Below, piece after piece: positions 1 to 7,313 of a stretch of 26,477 nt of DNA (the first letter of the stretch is position 1; every line of letters starts with the position of its first letter). Origin of the DNA: Candidatus Pelagibacter sp. (GTDB lineage: Bacteria; Pseudomonadota; Alphaproteobacteria; Pelagibacterales; Pelagibacteraceae); the NCBI GenBank assembly GCA_016777545.1, contig JADHRH010000002.1, forward strand, positions 1 to 26,477. Direction: 5' to 3'. Position numbers and translations under genes: made by a program. The notes under the pieces are model-generated. The model made no database searches, was not told the DNA's origin, and was given only the letters and a program-made list of their open reading frames with translations.

Positions 1-1
1 A

Positions 2-532
2 GCTGATGGTGGAGTTGACAGAGCAATGAAGATGATTACAGATCTTTGTACTGATCCAAATGGTGGATGTGTATTCTGGAATGCTGGAGCTCAACCGCCT
101 GAATTACTTGCTAATGGTGAAGTAGTAATGGCAACTGGTTGGAATGGTAGATTCTTTAACGCGCAAATGGAAGGAACTCCTCTTGTACAAGTATGGGATG
201 GACAAATTCTTGACTATGAATATTTTGCAATGGTTAAAGGTGGACCTAACGATGCTAATGGTAATGCTATGAAAGTACTTAGAGAAATGACAAGTACTGA
301 AGGTTTAGCTGGAAGTGCTAAGTATATTGCTTACGCTCCTTGGAGAAAATCTTCAATTGCTATCATAGATGCTGGAGAGCCATGGTATAAAGATGGTAAA
401 ACAAGCATGGTACAACACATGCCTACAGCACCGGTTAACACAAAAAAATATATCCTTATGAATCCTGATTTCTGGGCAGATAACCAAGATGAAATCAACG
501 AGAAATGGGAAGCAATGAAAGCTGGTCTATAA
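2..532 (+). CDS. Polyamine-type ABC transporter substrate-binding protein, C-terminal part (5' end outside window)
   Basis: The reading frame is open from base 2, so the first Met codon at base 26 is internal and the N-terminal half, including any signal peptide, lies upstream. The visible 176 residues look like the C-terminal lobe of a periplasmic binding protein of the PotD/YdcS group (spermidine/putrescine-like ligands). Recognisable segments are ATGWNGRFFNA, VWDGQILDYEYFAMVKG and a C-terminal NPDFWADN block. Two permease genes of the matching importer family follow on the same strand, which supports the assignment. The protein would bind its ligand in the periplasm and deliver it to those permeases. 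The exact ligand cannot be read from this fragment; polyamine is the family expectation. A strong intrinsic hairpin lies 38 bases after the stop, so this gene probably makes more transcript than the permeases. Confidence 0.85.
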   Translation, partial: ADGGVDRAMKMITDLCTDPNGGCVFWNAGAQPPELLANGEVVMATGWNGRFFNAQMEGTPLVQVWDGQILDYEYFAMVKGGPNDANGNAMKVLREMTSTEGLAGSAKYIAYAPWRKSSIAIIDAGEPWYKDGKTSMVQHMPTAPVNTKKYILMNPDFWADNQDEINEKWEAMKAGL

Positions 533-570
533 TTTAGTTTTATAGATTAACTTTTTGTTATAAAATATTA

Positions 571-602
571 GGGCGGTTACACAATAACCGCCCTTTTTTT
601 TT
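571..602 (+). terminator. Intrinsic terminator / attenuator between binding-protein and permease genes
   Basis: A perfect 9-bp stem (GGGCGGTTA at 571-579 pairing with TAACCGCCC at 585-593) encloses a 5-base loop and is followed by nine T residues (594-602). It is the only GC-rich hairpin with a T-tract I see in the window. It sits inside an apparent transporter operon, 14 bases before the permease start codon. The likely role is partial termination, so that binding protein is made in excess over membrane components, as is common in ABC importer operons. Full termination with a separate permease promoter is the alternative, but there is almost no room for one after the T-tract. Confidence 0.9.
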
Positions 603-616
603 AACGAATTTAAAAC

Positions 617-1864
617 ATGAGTACAGAAAAAATATTATCATCAGATGGTTTACCTTTAGAGGTAAGTTTAAAGAAAGCTGAGAGAAAAAATAAATTAAAA
701 GCAGTAATGCTTGTAGGACCATTATTTTTGTTTCTTATAATCACATACGTATTTCCAATAGGTGACATGTTATTTAGAAGTGTTGATGATCGAATGATCA
801 CTAAAATGCTACCAAATACTTTTACCTCGCTTGAAAAATGGGAAGGTAAAGACCTTCCAGAAGAACCAGTGTACGCAGCAATTCATGAAGATCTAGCTTA
901 TTTAAAAAAAACTAAAACTTATGGTAAAATTATAGCAAGATTGAATTATGAAAAAGGTGGATTTAGTAGTTTAATAAAAAAGACTGTTAGAAAAATTGAA
1001 AAATTTGAAGAAAACGATTACAAATCACAATTTATAAAAACTGACAAAAAGTGGGAGGACATAGATTATTTTATTGCCTTAAAAAATGCCGCACCTAACT
1101 GGAGTTATGCTAAATATCTAAAAGGCGTAGATTTAAAGTTTGATCAAGACGGTAATATAGTACAACAAGCAGAGGATAGAAGAATTCACAAAATACTTTG
1201 GCTAAGAACTCTTAAAGTTGCTTTTTGGGTAACTATATTCTGTTTCATTCTTGCTTATCCAATTTCATACTTATTGGCTACATTGCCTATGAAATATAGT
1301 AATTTATTGATGATATGCGTGCTTCTTCCATTCTGGACATCGCTTTTAGTTAGAACCTCAAGTTGGATGGTTTTACTTCAACAGCAAGGACCAATTAATG
1401 ATTTAATTGTATGGCTCGGACTTGCAGCAAACGATGCTAGACCAGAACTAATGTATAATGTAATTGGAACCTTTGTTGCAATGACACAAATTTTATTACC
1501 TTTTATGGTTTTACCACTTTACAGTGTAATGAAAACAATTTCTCCAAGTTTAATGAGAGCTGGAAAATCTTTGGGTGGAACACCATTTGTAGCATTTAGA
1601 CAAATATACTTTCCATTAACAGTACCAGGAATTGGAGCTGGATCCTTGTTAGTTTTTATTTTAGCGATAGGTTATTATATAACTCCTGCATTAGTTGGCG
1701 GAGCAAGTGGATCTTTAATTAGTAATACGATTGCTTATCATATGAAAAGTTCTTTAGATTGGTCATTTGCAGCAGCATTAGGTACAATGTTGTTGGTTGG
1801 GGTCTTAACCATTTACTGGATTTATAATAAATTAGTAGGGATAGATAATATTAAGCTAGGATAA
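617..1864 (+). CDS. ABC transporter permease, PotB-type, with large inserted loop
   Basis: This is an inner-membrane permease subunit of a spermidine/putrescine-type importer. A first hydrophobic helix spans about residues 28-52. A long hydrophilic, Lys/Glu-rich segment follows (about 55-192), and then the usual permease core begins near residue 195. The cytoplasmic EAA-like loop, which contacts the ATPase, is near residues 314-334 (core AGKSLGGTPFVAFRQIYFP). At 415 residues it is much longer than E. coli PotB (about 285), and the excess is the segment after the first helix, expected to be periplasmic. PotB-like permeases of about 400 residues are, from memory, common in alphaproteobacteria. 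The start follows the terminator T-tract by only 14 bases and has no clear Shine-Dalgarno. The second permease gene begins three bases after the stop. Confidence 0.9.
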   Translation: MSTEKILSSDGLPLEVSLKKAERKNKLKAVMLVGPLFLFLIITYVFPIGDMLFRSVDDRMITKMLPNTFTSLEKWEGKDLPEEPVYAAIHEDLAYLKKTKTYGKIIARLNYEKGGFSSLIKKTVRKIEKFEENDYKSQFIKTDKKWEDIDYFIALKNAAPNWSYAKYLKGVDLKFDQDGNIVQQAEDRRIHKILWLRTLKVAFWVTIFCFILAYPISYLLATLPMKYSNLLMICVLLPFWTSLLVRTSSWMVLLQQQGPINDLIVWLGLAANDARPELMYNVIGTFVAMTQILLPFMVLPLYSVMKTISPSLMRAGKSLGGTPFVAFRQIYFPLTVPGIGAGSLLVFILAIGYYITPALVGGASGSLISNTIAYHMKSSLDWSFAAALGTMLLVGVLTIYWIYNKLVGIDNIKLG

Positions 1865-1867
1865 ATT

Positions 1868-2722
1868 ATGGCATTACCAACTTACACAGCATGGAATTAT
1901 AGAATTTGGCACTACACATATTTAACGATTTGTGGATTGGTATTTTTCTTTTTAATTGCTCCATTGTTTATAATTTTACCACTTTCATTTAATGCTGAAC
2001 AATATATTCATTTTTCTTCAGGAATGTTAGCACTTGATCCAGATGCATTTTCATTAAGATGGTATGAAGACATGATCTATGGAACTAAAAATCCATGGGG
2101 TCTTGCTGCAAAAAATAGTATTATTATTGCTTTCTTTGCAACGATAGGATCAACAATACTTGGAACAGTTGCAGCATTAGGTTTAAGTAGTAGACATATG
2201 CCTTATAAAGCAGCATTCATGGCTTTATTAATATCACCAATGATTGTTCCGCTTATTATTTCAGGAACAGCAATATTTTTTTTCATGGCAAAAGTAGGTT
2301 TGGCTGCAACGCATACAGGAATAATTTTAGCACACATTATTTTAGGAACTCCATTTGTTGTAATTACAGTAACAGCAACATTAACAGGGTTTGATCATAG
2401 TGTGACACGTGCAGCTGCAAGTTTAGGAAGCAATCCAGTAAATACTTTCATGAAAATAACATTACCATTAATTTTACCAGGTGTTATTTCTGGTGCACTA
2501 TTTGCATTTGTAACTTCATTTGATGAAGTTGTAGTTGTGTTATTCTTAGCAGGACTTGAAAATACTACTATTCCAATTCAAATGTGGGTTGGTCTAAGAG
2601 AACAGTTAAGTCCAACAATCATGGCAGTAGCAACATGCTTAATCATAATGTCTACATTAATTCTAGTTAGTGCAGAACTTTTAAGAAGAAGATCTGAAAG
2701 ACTAAGAGGGATTAATAGGTAA
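1868..2722 (+). CDS. ABC transporter permease, PotC-type
   Basis: This is the second inner-membrane permease, 284 residues, close to the usual PotC length. The sequence shows an N-terminal helix (about residues 17-40), a periplasmic stretch containing an FSLRWYEDM-like segment typical of PotC, and then repeated hydrophobic helices. The EAA-like loop is near residues 177-205 (core RAAASLGSNPVNTFMKITLP). It would form a heterodimer with the larger permease just upstream (3-base gap, surely co-transcribed). No ATPase gene follows: the next gene encodes a fatty-acid oxidation enzyme. The PotA-type ATPase is presumably upstream of the window or elsewhere in the genome. Substrate is inferred from family only. 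Confidence 0.92.
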   Translation: MALPTYTAWNYRIWHYTYLTICGLVFFFLIAPLFIILPLSFNAEQYIHFSSGMLALDPDAFSLRWYEDMIYGTKNPWGLAAKNSIIIAFFATIGSTILGTVAALGLSSRHMPYKAAFMALLISPMIVPLIISGTAIFFFMAKVGLAATHTGIILAHIILGTPFVVITVTATLTGFDHSVTRAAASLGSNPVNTFMKITLPLILPGVISGALFAFVTSFDEVVVVLFLAGLENTTIPIQMWVGLREQLSPTIMAVATCLIIMSTLILVSAELLRRRSERLRGINR

Positions 2723-2778
2723 TTTATTTACTAAGTTAATTTTTTTTATTATAAACAGTTCTTCAATTTTTAAATCTT

Positions 2779-5001
2779 ATGGAAATTAAAAAAGTAGTTG
2801 TTATAGGATCGGGTACTATGGGCAGTGGAATTGCAGCACATTTATGTAATGCTAATATTCCAGTAACTTTGCTAGATTTAAAAACTGAAATAAGTGAGCA
2901 AGCACGAGATAAAATTCACAAATCAAGACCTCCACTTTTATTAGATAAGTCAAAAATAAATAACATTAAAGTAGGAAATATTTTAGATAATTTTGATGAA
3001 GTAAAAGAAGCAGACTGGGTAGTAGAAGCTGTTGTTGAAAGAATAGATATTAAACATGAAATTTACAAAAAAATATTCAAAGAGAGAAAAGAGGGTGCGA
3101 TAGTTTCTTCAAATACATCGTCTATACCTATTAAAGTTTTGTCTGAACATTTATCAGAAGAAGAAAAAAAAGATTTTTGTATTACTCACTTTTTTAATCC
3201 AGTTAGATACATGGGGCTATTAGAGATAGTTAAAAATGAAAATAATGATTTAGATAAAATAAACTCTTTAAAAAAGTTTTGTGAAACAGAGCTTGGAAAA
3301 GGTGCCATCGTTTGTAATGATACTCCAGGATTTTTAGGAAATAGAATAGGAGTTTTTGCAATGCAAGTTGCAATGACTGAAGCTTTTAAGATGAAACTTA
3401 GCATAGAAGAAGCCGATGCAATTTTTGGAAGACCAATGGGTATACCAAAAACAGGTGTGTTTGGTCTTTATGATTTAATTGGCATTGATTTAATGGCCGA
3501 TGTTTTAAAAAGTTTTATTAAAGAATTACCAGAAAATGATCCTTTTCAAATAGTTGCAAAAGAAATTCCTTTAGTAAAAACATTAATTGAAACAGGGTAC
3601 ACAGGTAGAAAAGGCAAGGGTGGGTTTTACAGAGTTAATAAAACAGGTGAAGTTAAAGTTATGGAAGCAATTAACCTTGAAACTGGAGAATATTCAGCAA
3701 GTAAAAAGATTAATATTAAATCAGATAATGTAGATCTTAAAAAATTAATCTCAAGAGACGACAAGTATGGTGAATATGCTTGGTCTGTTATTTCTAAGAT
3801 TATTAAATATGCATCATCATTAGTTCCATCAATTACAAAAGATTTTAATGATATTGATGAAGCCATGAGACTAGGTTTTAATTGGACTAAAGGTCCATTT
3901 GAAATGTTGGAAGAAATCGGTGTTGATACTTTTTTTGATAAAATTGATGACTTTAAAGGAAATGCTTTTTTAGAAAATTTATCTCAAAATAAAAATCAAG
4001 ATTTTTATGGATCTAGACAAAAATATACTGATATTGAAACATTTGGAAAAGCTAAAAAGAAAGCATTAAGTGTGGATGGAAACAGCTCAGCTCAGATATA
4101 TAGATTTAAAGATTATAATATTGTTGAGTTTACCACTAAAGCAAATGCTCTTGATTACGATTCAATGGATGCTCTAAAAAAAGCTACAGATAAACCTTTG
4201 ATTATAATAAATGAAAGTATGCAATTTTCTGCTGGAGTAAACTTGAGTTACACGATGGATTTTGCAAATAAAAATGATTTTAAATCTATAGAAAAATTTA
4301 TTAGATATTTTCAAGAAACATGCAAACATCTTAAGTATTCTAATCATCCAGTTATTTCTGCGCCATCAGGATTAACGCTCGGTGGAGGATTTGAAGTCAT
4401 GGTTCAAAGTAATTTTGTAGCCTCACATACAAATATTGTAGTTGGATTAGTGGAAACAATAGTTGGATTAATACCAGCTGGTGGGGGATGCAAGGAAATG
4501 TTAGCAAGATGGCTTGATACAGATGAAGCTAAAAAAGACCCTCATTATGCTACATTAAAGGTATTTGATATTATTGGTTACGGAAGAACTGCAACTTCAA
4601 CAGTTGAAGCGGAACCTATGAAGTATTTAAAACCCGAAGATAAAAAGATAATGAATAGAAATAGTTTACTTGAGGTTTCTAAAAAAATCTTAGAAAATAA
4701 TACAGAATTTAAAGCTCCATCTGAGATAAAATTCAAACTGCCAGGAAAAGAAGTTTTAATTGAAATGAATAAAATTATAGAAAAGCTTTACAATGAAAAA
4801 ATAATTCGTGATCATGGTGTTACAGTTGCGAAAGAATTAGCTCATGTCTTGAGTGGAGGAGACACAACTATTGATAAAATTTTATCAGAAGATGATTTAT
4901 TTAAACTAGAATTAGATGCTTTCATGAGACTAATTGAAACAAAAGAAACTCAAGATCGTATTAAACACACACTAGCAACAGGAAAGCCTTTAATTAACTA
5001 A
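2779..5001 (+). CDS. FadN-type bifunctional 3-hydroxyacyl-CoA dehydrogenase / enoyl-CoA hydratase
   Basis: This is a cytoplasmic beta-oxidation enzyme with the dehydrogenase first and the crotonase domain last, the reverse of E. coli FadB and the order of Bacillus FadN. The Rossmann NAD site is at the N-terminus (GSGTMG, residues 10-15). Dehydrogenase catalytic residues His137, Glu149 and Asn188 sit at the family spacing, with a Ser-rich NTSS segment near 112-115. Dehydrogenase C-terminal helical domains occupy about 185-400. The crotonase domain starts near 430. It has an oxyanion-hole segment (FSAGVNLS, near 480), GGGFE with the first catalytic Glu (near 535-540), and GLVETIVG with the second. 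Both hydratase glutamates are therefore present. The protein has 740 residues. It would hydrate 2-enoyl-CoA and oxidise the 3-hydroxyacyl-CoA. No thiolase or acyl-CoA dehydrogenase gene is adjacent in the window. Its stop overlaps that of the convergent gene by four bases. Confidence 0.93.
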   Translation: MEIKKVVVIGSGTMGSGIAAHLCNANIPVTLLDLKTEISEQARDKIHKSRPPLLLDKSKINNIKVGNILDNFDEVKEADWVVEAVVERIDIKHEIYKKIFKERKEGAIVSSNTSSIPIKVLSEHLSEEEKKDFCITHFFNPVRYMGLLEIVKNENNDLDKINSLKKFCETELGKGAIVCNDTPGFLGNRIGVFAMQVAMTEAFKMKLSIEEADAIFGRPMGIPKTGVFGLYDLIGIDLMADVLKSFIKELPENDPFQIVAKEIPLVKTLIETGYTGRKGKGGFYRVNKTGEVKVMEAINLETGEYSASKKINIKSDNVDLKKLISRDDKYGEYAWSVISKIIKYASSLVPSITKDFNDIDEAMRLGFNWTKGPFEMLEEIGVDTFFDKIDDFKGNAFLENLSQNKNQDFYGSRQKYTDIETFGKAKKKALSVDGNSSAQIYRFKDYNIVEFTTKANALDYDSMDALKKATDKPLIIINESMQFSAGVNLSYTMDFANKNDFKSIEKFIRYFQETCKHLKYSNHPVISAPSGLTLGGGFEVMVQSNFVASHTNIVVGLVETIVGLIPAGGGCKEMLARWLDTDEAKKDPHYATLKVFDIIGYGRTATSTVEAEPMKYLKPEDKKIMNRNSLLEVSKKILENNTEFKAPSEIKFKLPGKEVLIEMNKIIEKLYNEKIIRDHGVTVAKELAHVLSGGDTTIDKILSEDDLFKLELDAFMRLIETKETQDRIKHTLATGKPLIN

Positions 5002-6203
5002 TATCTTTTATCTTCTTCTTTCTTTACCTCGTTTTCTAATATTTCTTCTTTTTTTTCTTCTATTACTTCTTCTTTTTTAAATTCTATTATCTTTTCACTT
5101 TGTTCTTTTTCTTTAATTAATTGGTCATTAAACTTTTTAATCAATTCTTCTTCTTTTGCTATTTGCTCCTTATCAAATTTTCTTTCCCACTCTTTTATTC
5201 TCTCTTCTTCATCTTTAATTCTTTTTTCTTCAAGAATTCTTGCTTGAATTATTTTTTGTTCTCTTAAATTTTCTAATCTTATTTCTTCTTCTTTTAATTG
5301 CTGTTCTTCTTGAATTTTTCTTTGATTGAGTTCATTTAATCTCAATTCCTTAAGTTCTTCTATTTCTAATTGTTCTTTTAGTCTAAGTTGTTTTTCTTTT
5401 TCTCTTAACTCGTCAGCTTCTTTTAATATTTTTATTTCTTTTTCTCTTATTCTTTCAGCTTCAATTTTTTTGATATTTTTTTCAATTTCTTCAAGTTTTT
5501 GTTTTTGATAATTTAATTTATGCTCCTCTTCATTTAACTTTTGCATATCTTTTTTTTGTTTATCAATCTCAATATTTTTTAATCTTTCTTCTTCATCTTT
5601 TATTTGCTGTTTAGCTTCACGGGCTTTTTGTTTCTCAAGAGCCATTAATTTATCATTTTCAATTTTAGCTTTTTGTTGCTCTTGTCTTATTCTTTGCTTT
5701 TCAAAAAAATCTAATCTTAGTTTTTCTTCCTTTAATTTTAAATCATCTTGTCTTGCTTTTTCTTCTTCTTCATCTCTTAGTTTTTGCTCTTCGGCTTTGA
5801 TTCTTTGAGTTTCAAGTTTAATCTTTTTTCTTTCAATTTGCTCTTGTTGTTTTATAATTTTTGCTTTTAGTTTTTCTTGTGCCTCTATTTTTTGTTTTTC
5901 TTCTTTTATTAGATTTAATTCATTTTGTTTAATTAACTTTATTTCTTCATTTTTTTGTTTTTCTTGTTCTATCTTTTCTTTTTTTAACTCTTTAATTTTT
6001 TCTTCTTTTAATAATTTAATTCTATTTAGTTCCTTTTGTTTAATATTATTTTTGAATTCTTTATATTTTTCAGTTAAAGAAAATGATTTGATTTTTTTAA
6101 ACTTATCTAAGTTTATTTTTTTAAGAATTTTTAATGAGCTTTTAACTAAATTCTTACTATCTGTATTTATCTTCTTAAGCTTTTTCTCAAGCTGATTTTT
6201 CAT
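4998..6203 (-). CDS. Long charged helical / coiled-coil protein, function unknown
   Basis: I do not recognise a family. The 401-residue product is almost entirely Lys, Glu, Gln, Arg, Leu and Ile. Reading it through, I find no proline, no glycine and no cysteine. There is no signal peptide or membrane segment. Residues 1-60 are basic with spaced hydrophobics; from about 65 to 380 the sequence alternates short acidic and basic blocks separated by Leu/Ile, as in TolA-like or caldesmon-like helices; the last 25 residues are strongly acidic. Expected structure is one very long alpha helix, as a coiled coil or a single stable helix. The coding strand is extremely purine-rich, so the + strand appears as continuous TTCTTT-like sequence. 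Because of this bias homology searches would give spurious hits. It lies downstream of the Rieske operon (99-base gap) and could be co-transcribed or independent. Confidence 0.8.
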   Translation of the reverse strand: MKNQLEKKLKKINTDSKNLVKSSLKILKKINLDKFKKIKSFSLTEKYKEFKNNIKQKELNRIKLLKEEKIKELKKEKIEQEKQKNEEIKLIKQNELNLIKEEKQKIEAQEKLKAKIIKQQEQIERKKIKLETQRIKAEEQKLRDEEEEKARQDDLKLKEEKLRLDFFEKQRIRQEQQKAKIENDKLMALEKQKAREAKQQIKDEEERLKNIEIDKQKKDMQKLNEEEHKLNYQKQKLEEIEKNIKKIEAERIREKEIKILKEADELREKEKQLRLKEQLEIEELKELRLNELNQRKIQEEQQLKEEEIRLENLREQKIIQARILEEKRIKDEEERIKEWERKFDKEQIAKEEELIKKFNDQLIKEKEQSEKIIEFKKEEVIEEKKEEILENEVKKEEDKRY

Positions 6204-6302
6204 AGATATATTTTGATTGATTTTATTTCAGATAAAAAGCTTTATAGTGTCTATATTGGGTACAACCTGAAATTTAATATTTTTTTTTATTAGTTTATTT
6301 AA

Positions 6303-7313
6303 CTAAATTAATAGTTCAGTAATATTTTGATCTAATTTTCTTTGAAAATTTTTATCATTACCTGGATTTGCTGCACAATGTCCATAAGCTGAGTCAACAG
6401 GCCTTAATAATGATTTTTTAATAAATCTTTTTTCAAATTCATTTTCTTCTGTTCTAAAATATAAATCTTGATTGCAGGGCATTAAAATTGTTTTCGCTCT
6501 TATTGATTTAAGGGCTTTAATATAATCACCTTTATATATTGGATTTTTACTAATATCATTTAACTGCCAAGTTTTTAATTTACTTAAAAGATTATTAGCA
6601 TCCCAATTTTTTGCATGATCGTTAGCCCAATTTTTAAGTAGACCTTCTACATTCGTAAAACCAAATTTCTTATAAAGTTTTTTTCTATAAAAATCTTGAG
6701 AGAAAGCCCAACCAGCATATACACGTCCAAAGGCTTTTAACCCTGCAATAGGTTGTTTTTTATATTTACCTTGATGCCAATTTACATCTGCTGTTAATGC
6801 GGCTTTAACACCTTCCAAAAATACATGATTATGTGTTGAGGTTTTCGAAGATGCACAAAAAGGAAGAATTGATTTAACCATGTCAGGATATTGAGCAGCC
6901 CACTGATATGACTGACAGCCTGCCATAGACCAACCAGCAACAAGTGCAATTTTTTTTATTTTAAATTTTTCTGTTATGAGTTTATGCTGGCAATAAATAT
7001 TGTCCCAAAGTGTTATTTCAGGAAATAGAGACCCATGTTGAGCTTTAATGCTATTACTTGGTGAAGAAGACAAACCATTACCAAACATATTTATTGAAAT
7101 AATGAAATATTTATTTGGATTTATTGCTCTATCTTTTCCAATAAAACCTTCGTTACGAATATGAGTGCCTGTATAAAATGTTGGAAGCACTATTACATTT
7201 GATTGATCTTTATTAAGTTTTCCGTAAGTTTTATAAACTAATTTGGCAGACTTAAGTGTCTTACCAGATAAAAGTTTAACATTACCCAAGTTAAACTCCT
7301 GATATTTTTTCAT
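6303..7313 (-). CDS. Alpha/beta-fold hydrolase, MetX (homoserine O-acetyltransferase)-like
   Basis: A 336-residue cytoplasmic protein with the MetX-type alpha/beta hydrolase layout. The N-terminal strands contain LVYKTYGKLN, the nucleophile elbow is GWSMAG with Ser129, the acid is Asp283 in NQDLYF, and the catalytic His is His312 in YGHCAANPG. The triad is intact, so an active acyltransferase or hydrolase is expected. The MetX family also contains esterases and amide or thioester hydrolases, and nothing here singles out homoserine as substrate. It is last in a five-gene operon: its ATG overlaps the stop of the upstream GlnT-like gene by one base (TAATG), implying translational coupling. In that setting hydrolysis of an amide or ester product of the pathway is a reasonable guess; methionine synthesis is less likely. 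Function beyond the fold is inference. Confidence 0.8.
   Translation of the reverse strand: MKKYQEFNLGNVKLLSGKTLKSAKLVYKTYGKLNKDQSNVIVLPTFYTGTHIRNEGFIGKDRAINPNKYFIISINMFGNGLSSSPSNSIKAQHGSLFPEITLWDNIYCQHKLITEKFKIKKIALVAGWSMAGCQSYQWAAQYPDMVKSILPFCASSKTSTHNHVFLEGVKAALTADVNWHQGKYKKQPIAGLKAFGRVYAGWAFSQDFYRKKLYKKFGFTNVEGLLKNWANDHAKNWDANNLLSKLKTWQLNDISKNPIYKGDYIKALKSIRAKTILMPCNQDLYFRTEENEFEKRFIKKSLLRPVDSAYGHCAANPGNDKNFQRKLDQNITELLI

Noticed and set aside
26..532. Complete 168-residue protein beginning at the ATG at base 26
   Set aside because: The same frame is open to base 2 and the product is only the C-terminal lobe of a binding protein, so the gene starts outside the window.
5326..5508. Small + strand frame rich in Ser and Phe opposite the charged helical gene
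   Set aside because: It is the antisense reading of GAA/AAG-type codons; composition is fully explained by the gene on the minus strand.
5002..6203. Tandem repeat or minisatellite array
   Set aside because: The codon units are similar in composition but no fixed repeat period or repeated block could be followed; it is low complexity, not an array.
6204..6302. Promoter for the charged helical gene in the 99-base gap (TATAAA-like box on the minus strand)
   Set aside because: The only -35-like TTGTAC is 13 bases away, too close, and other spacings give no match; evidence is too weak to list.
6303..7313. Assignment as metX, homoserine O-acetyltransferase
   Set aside because: The fold and triad agree, but operon context is catabolic and substrate residues cannot be verified by eye, so no gene symbol was given.
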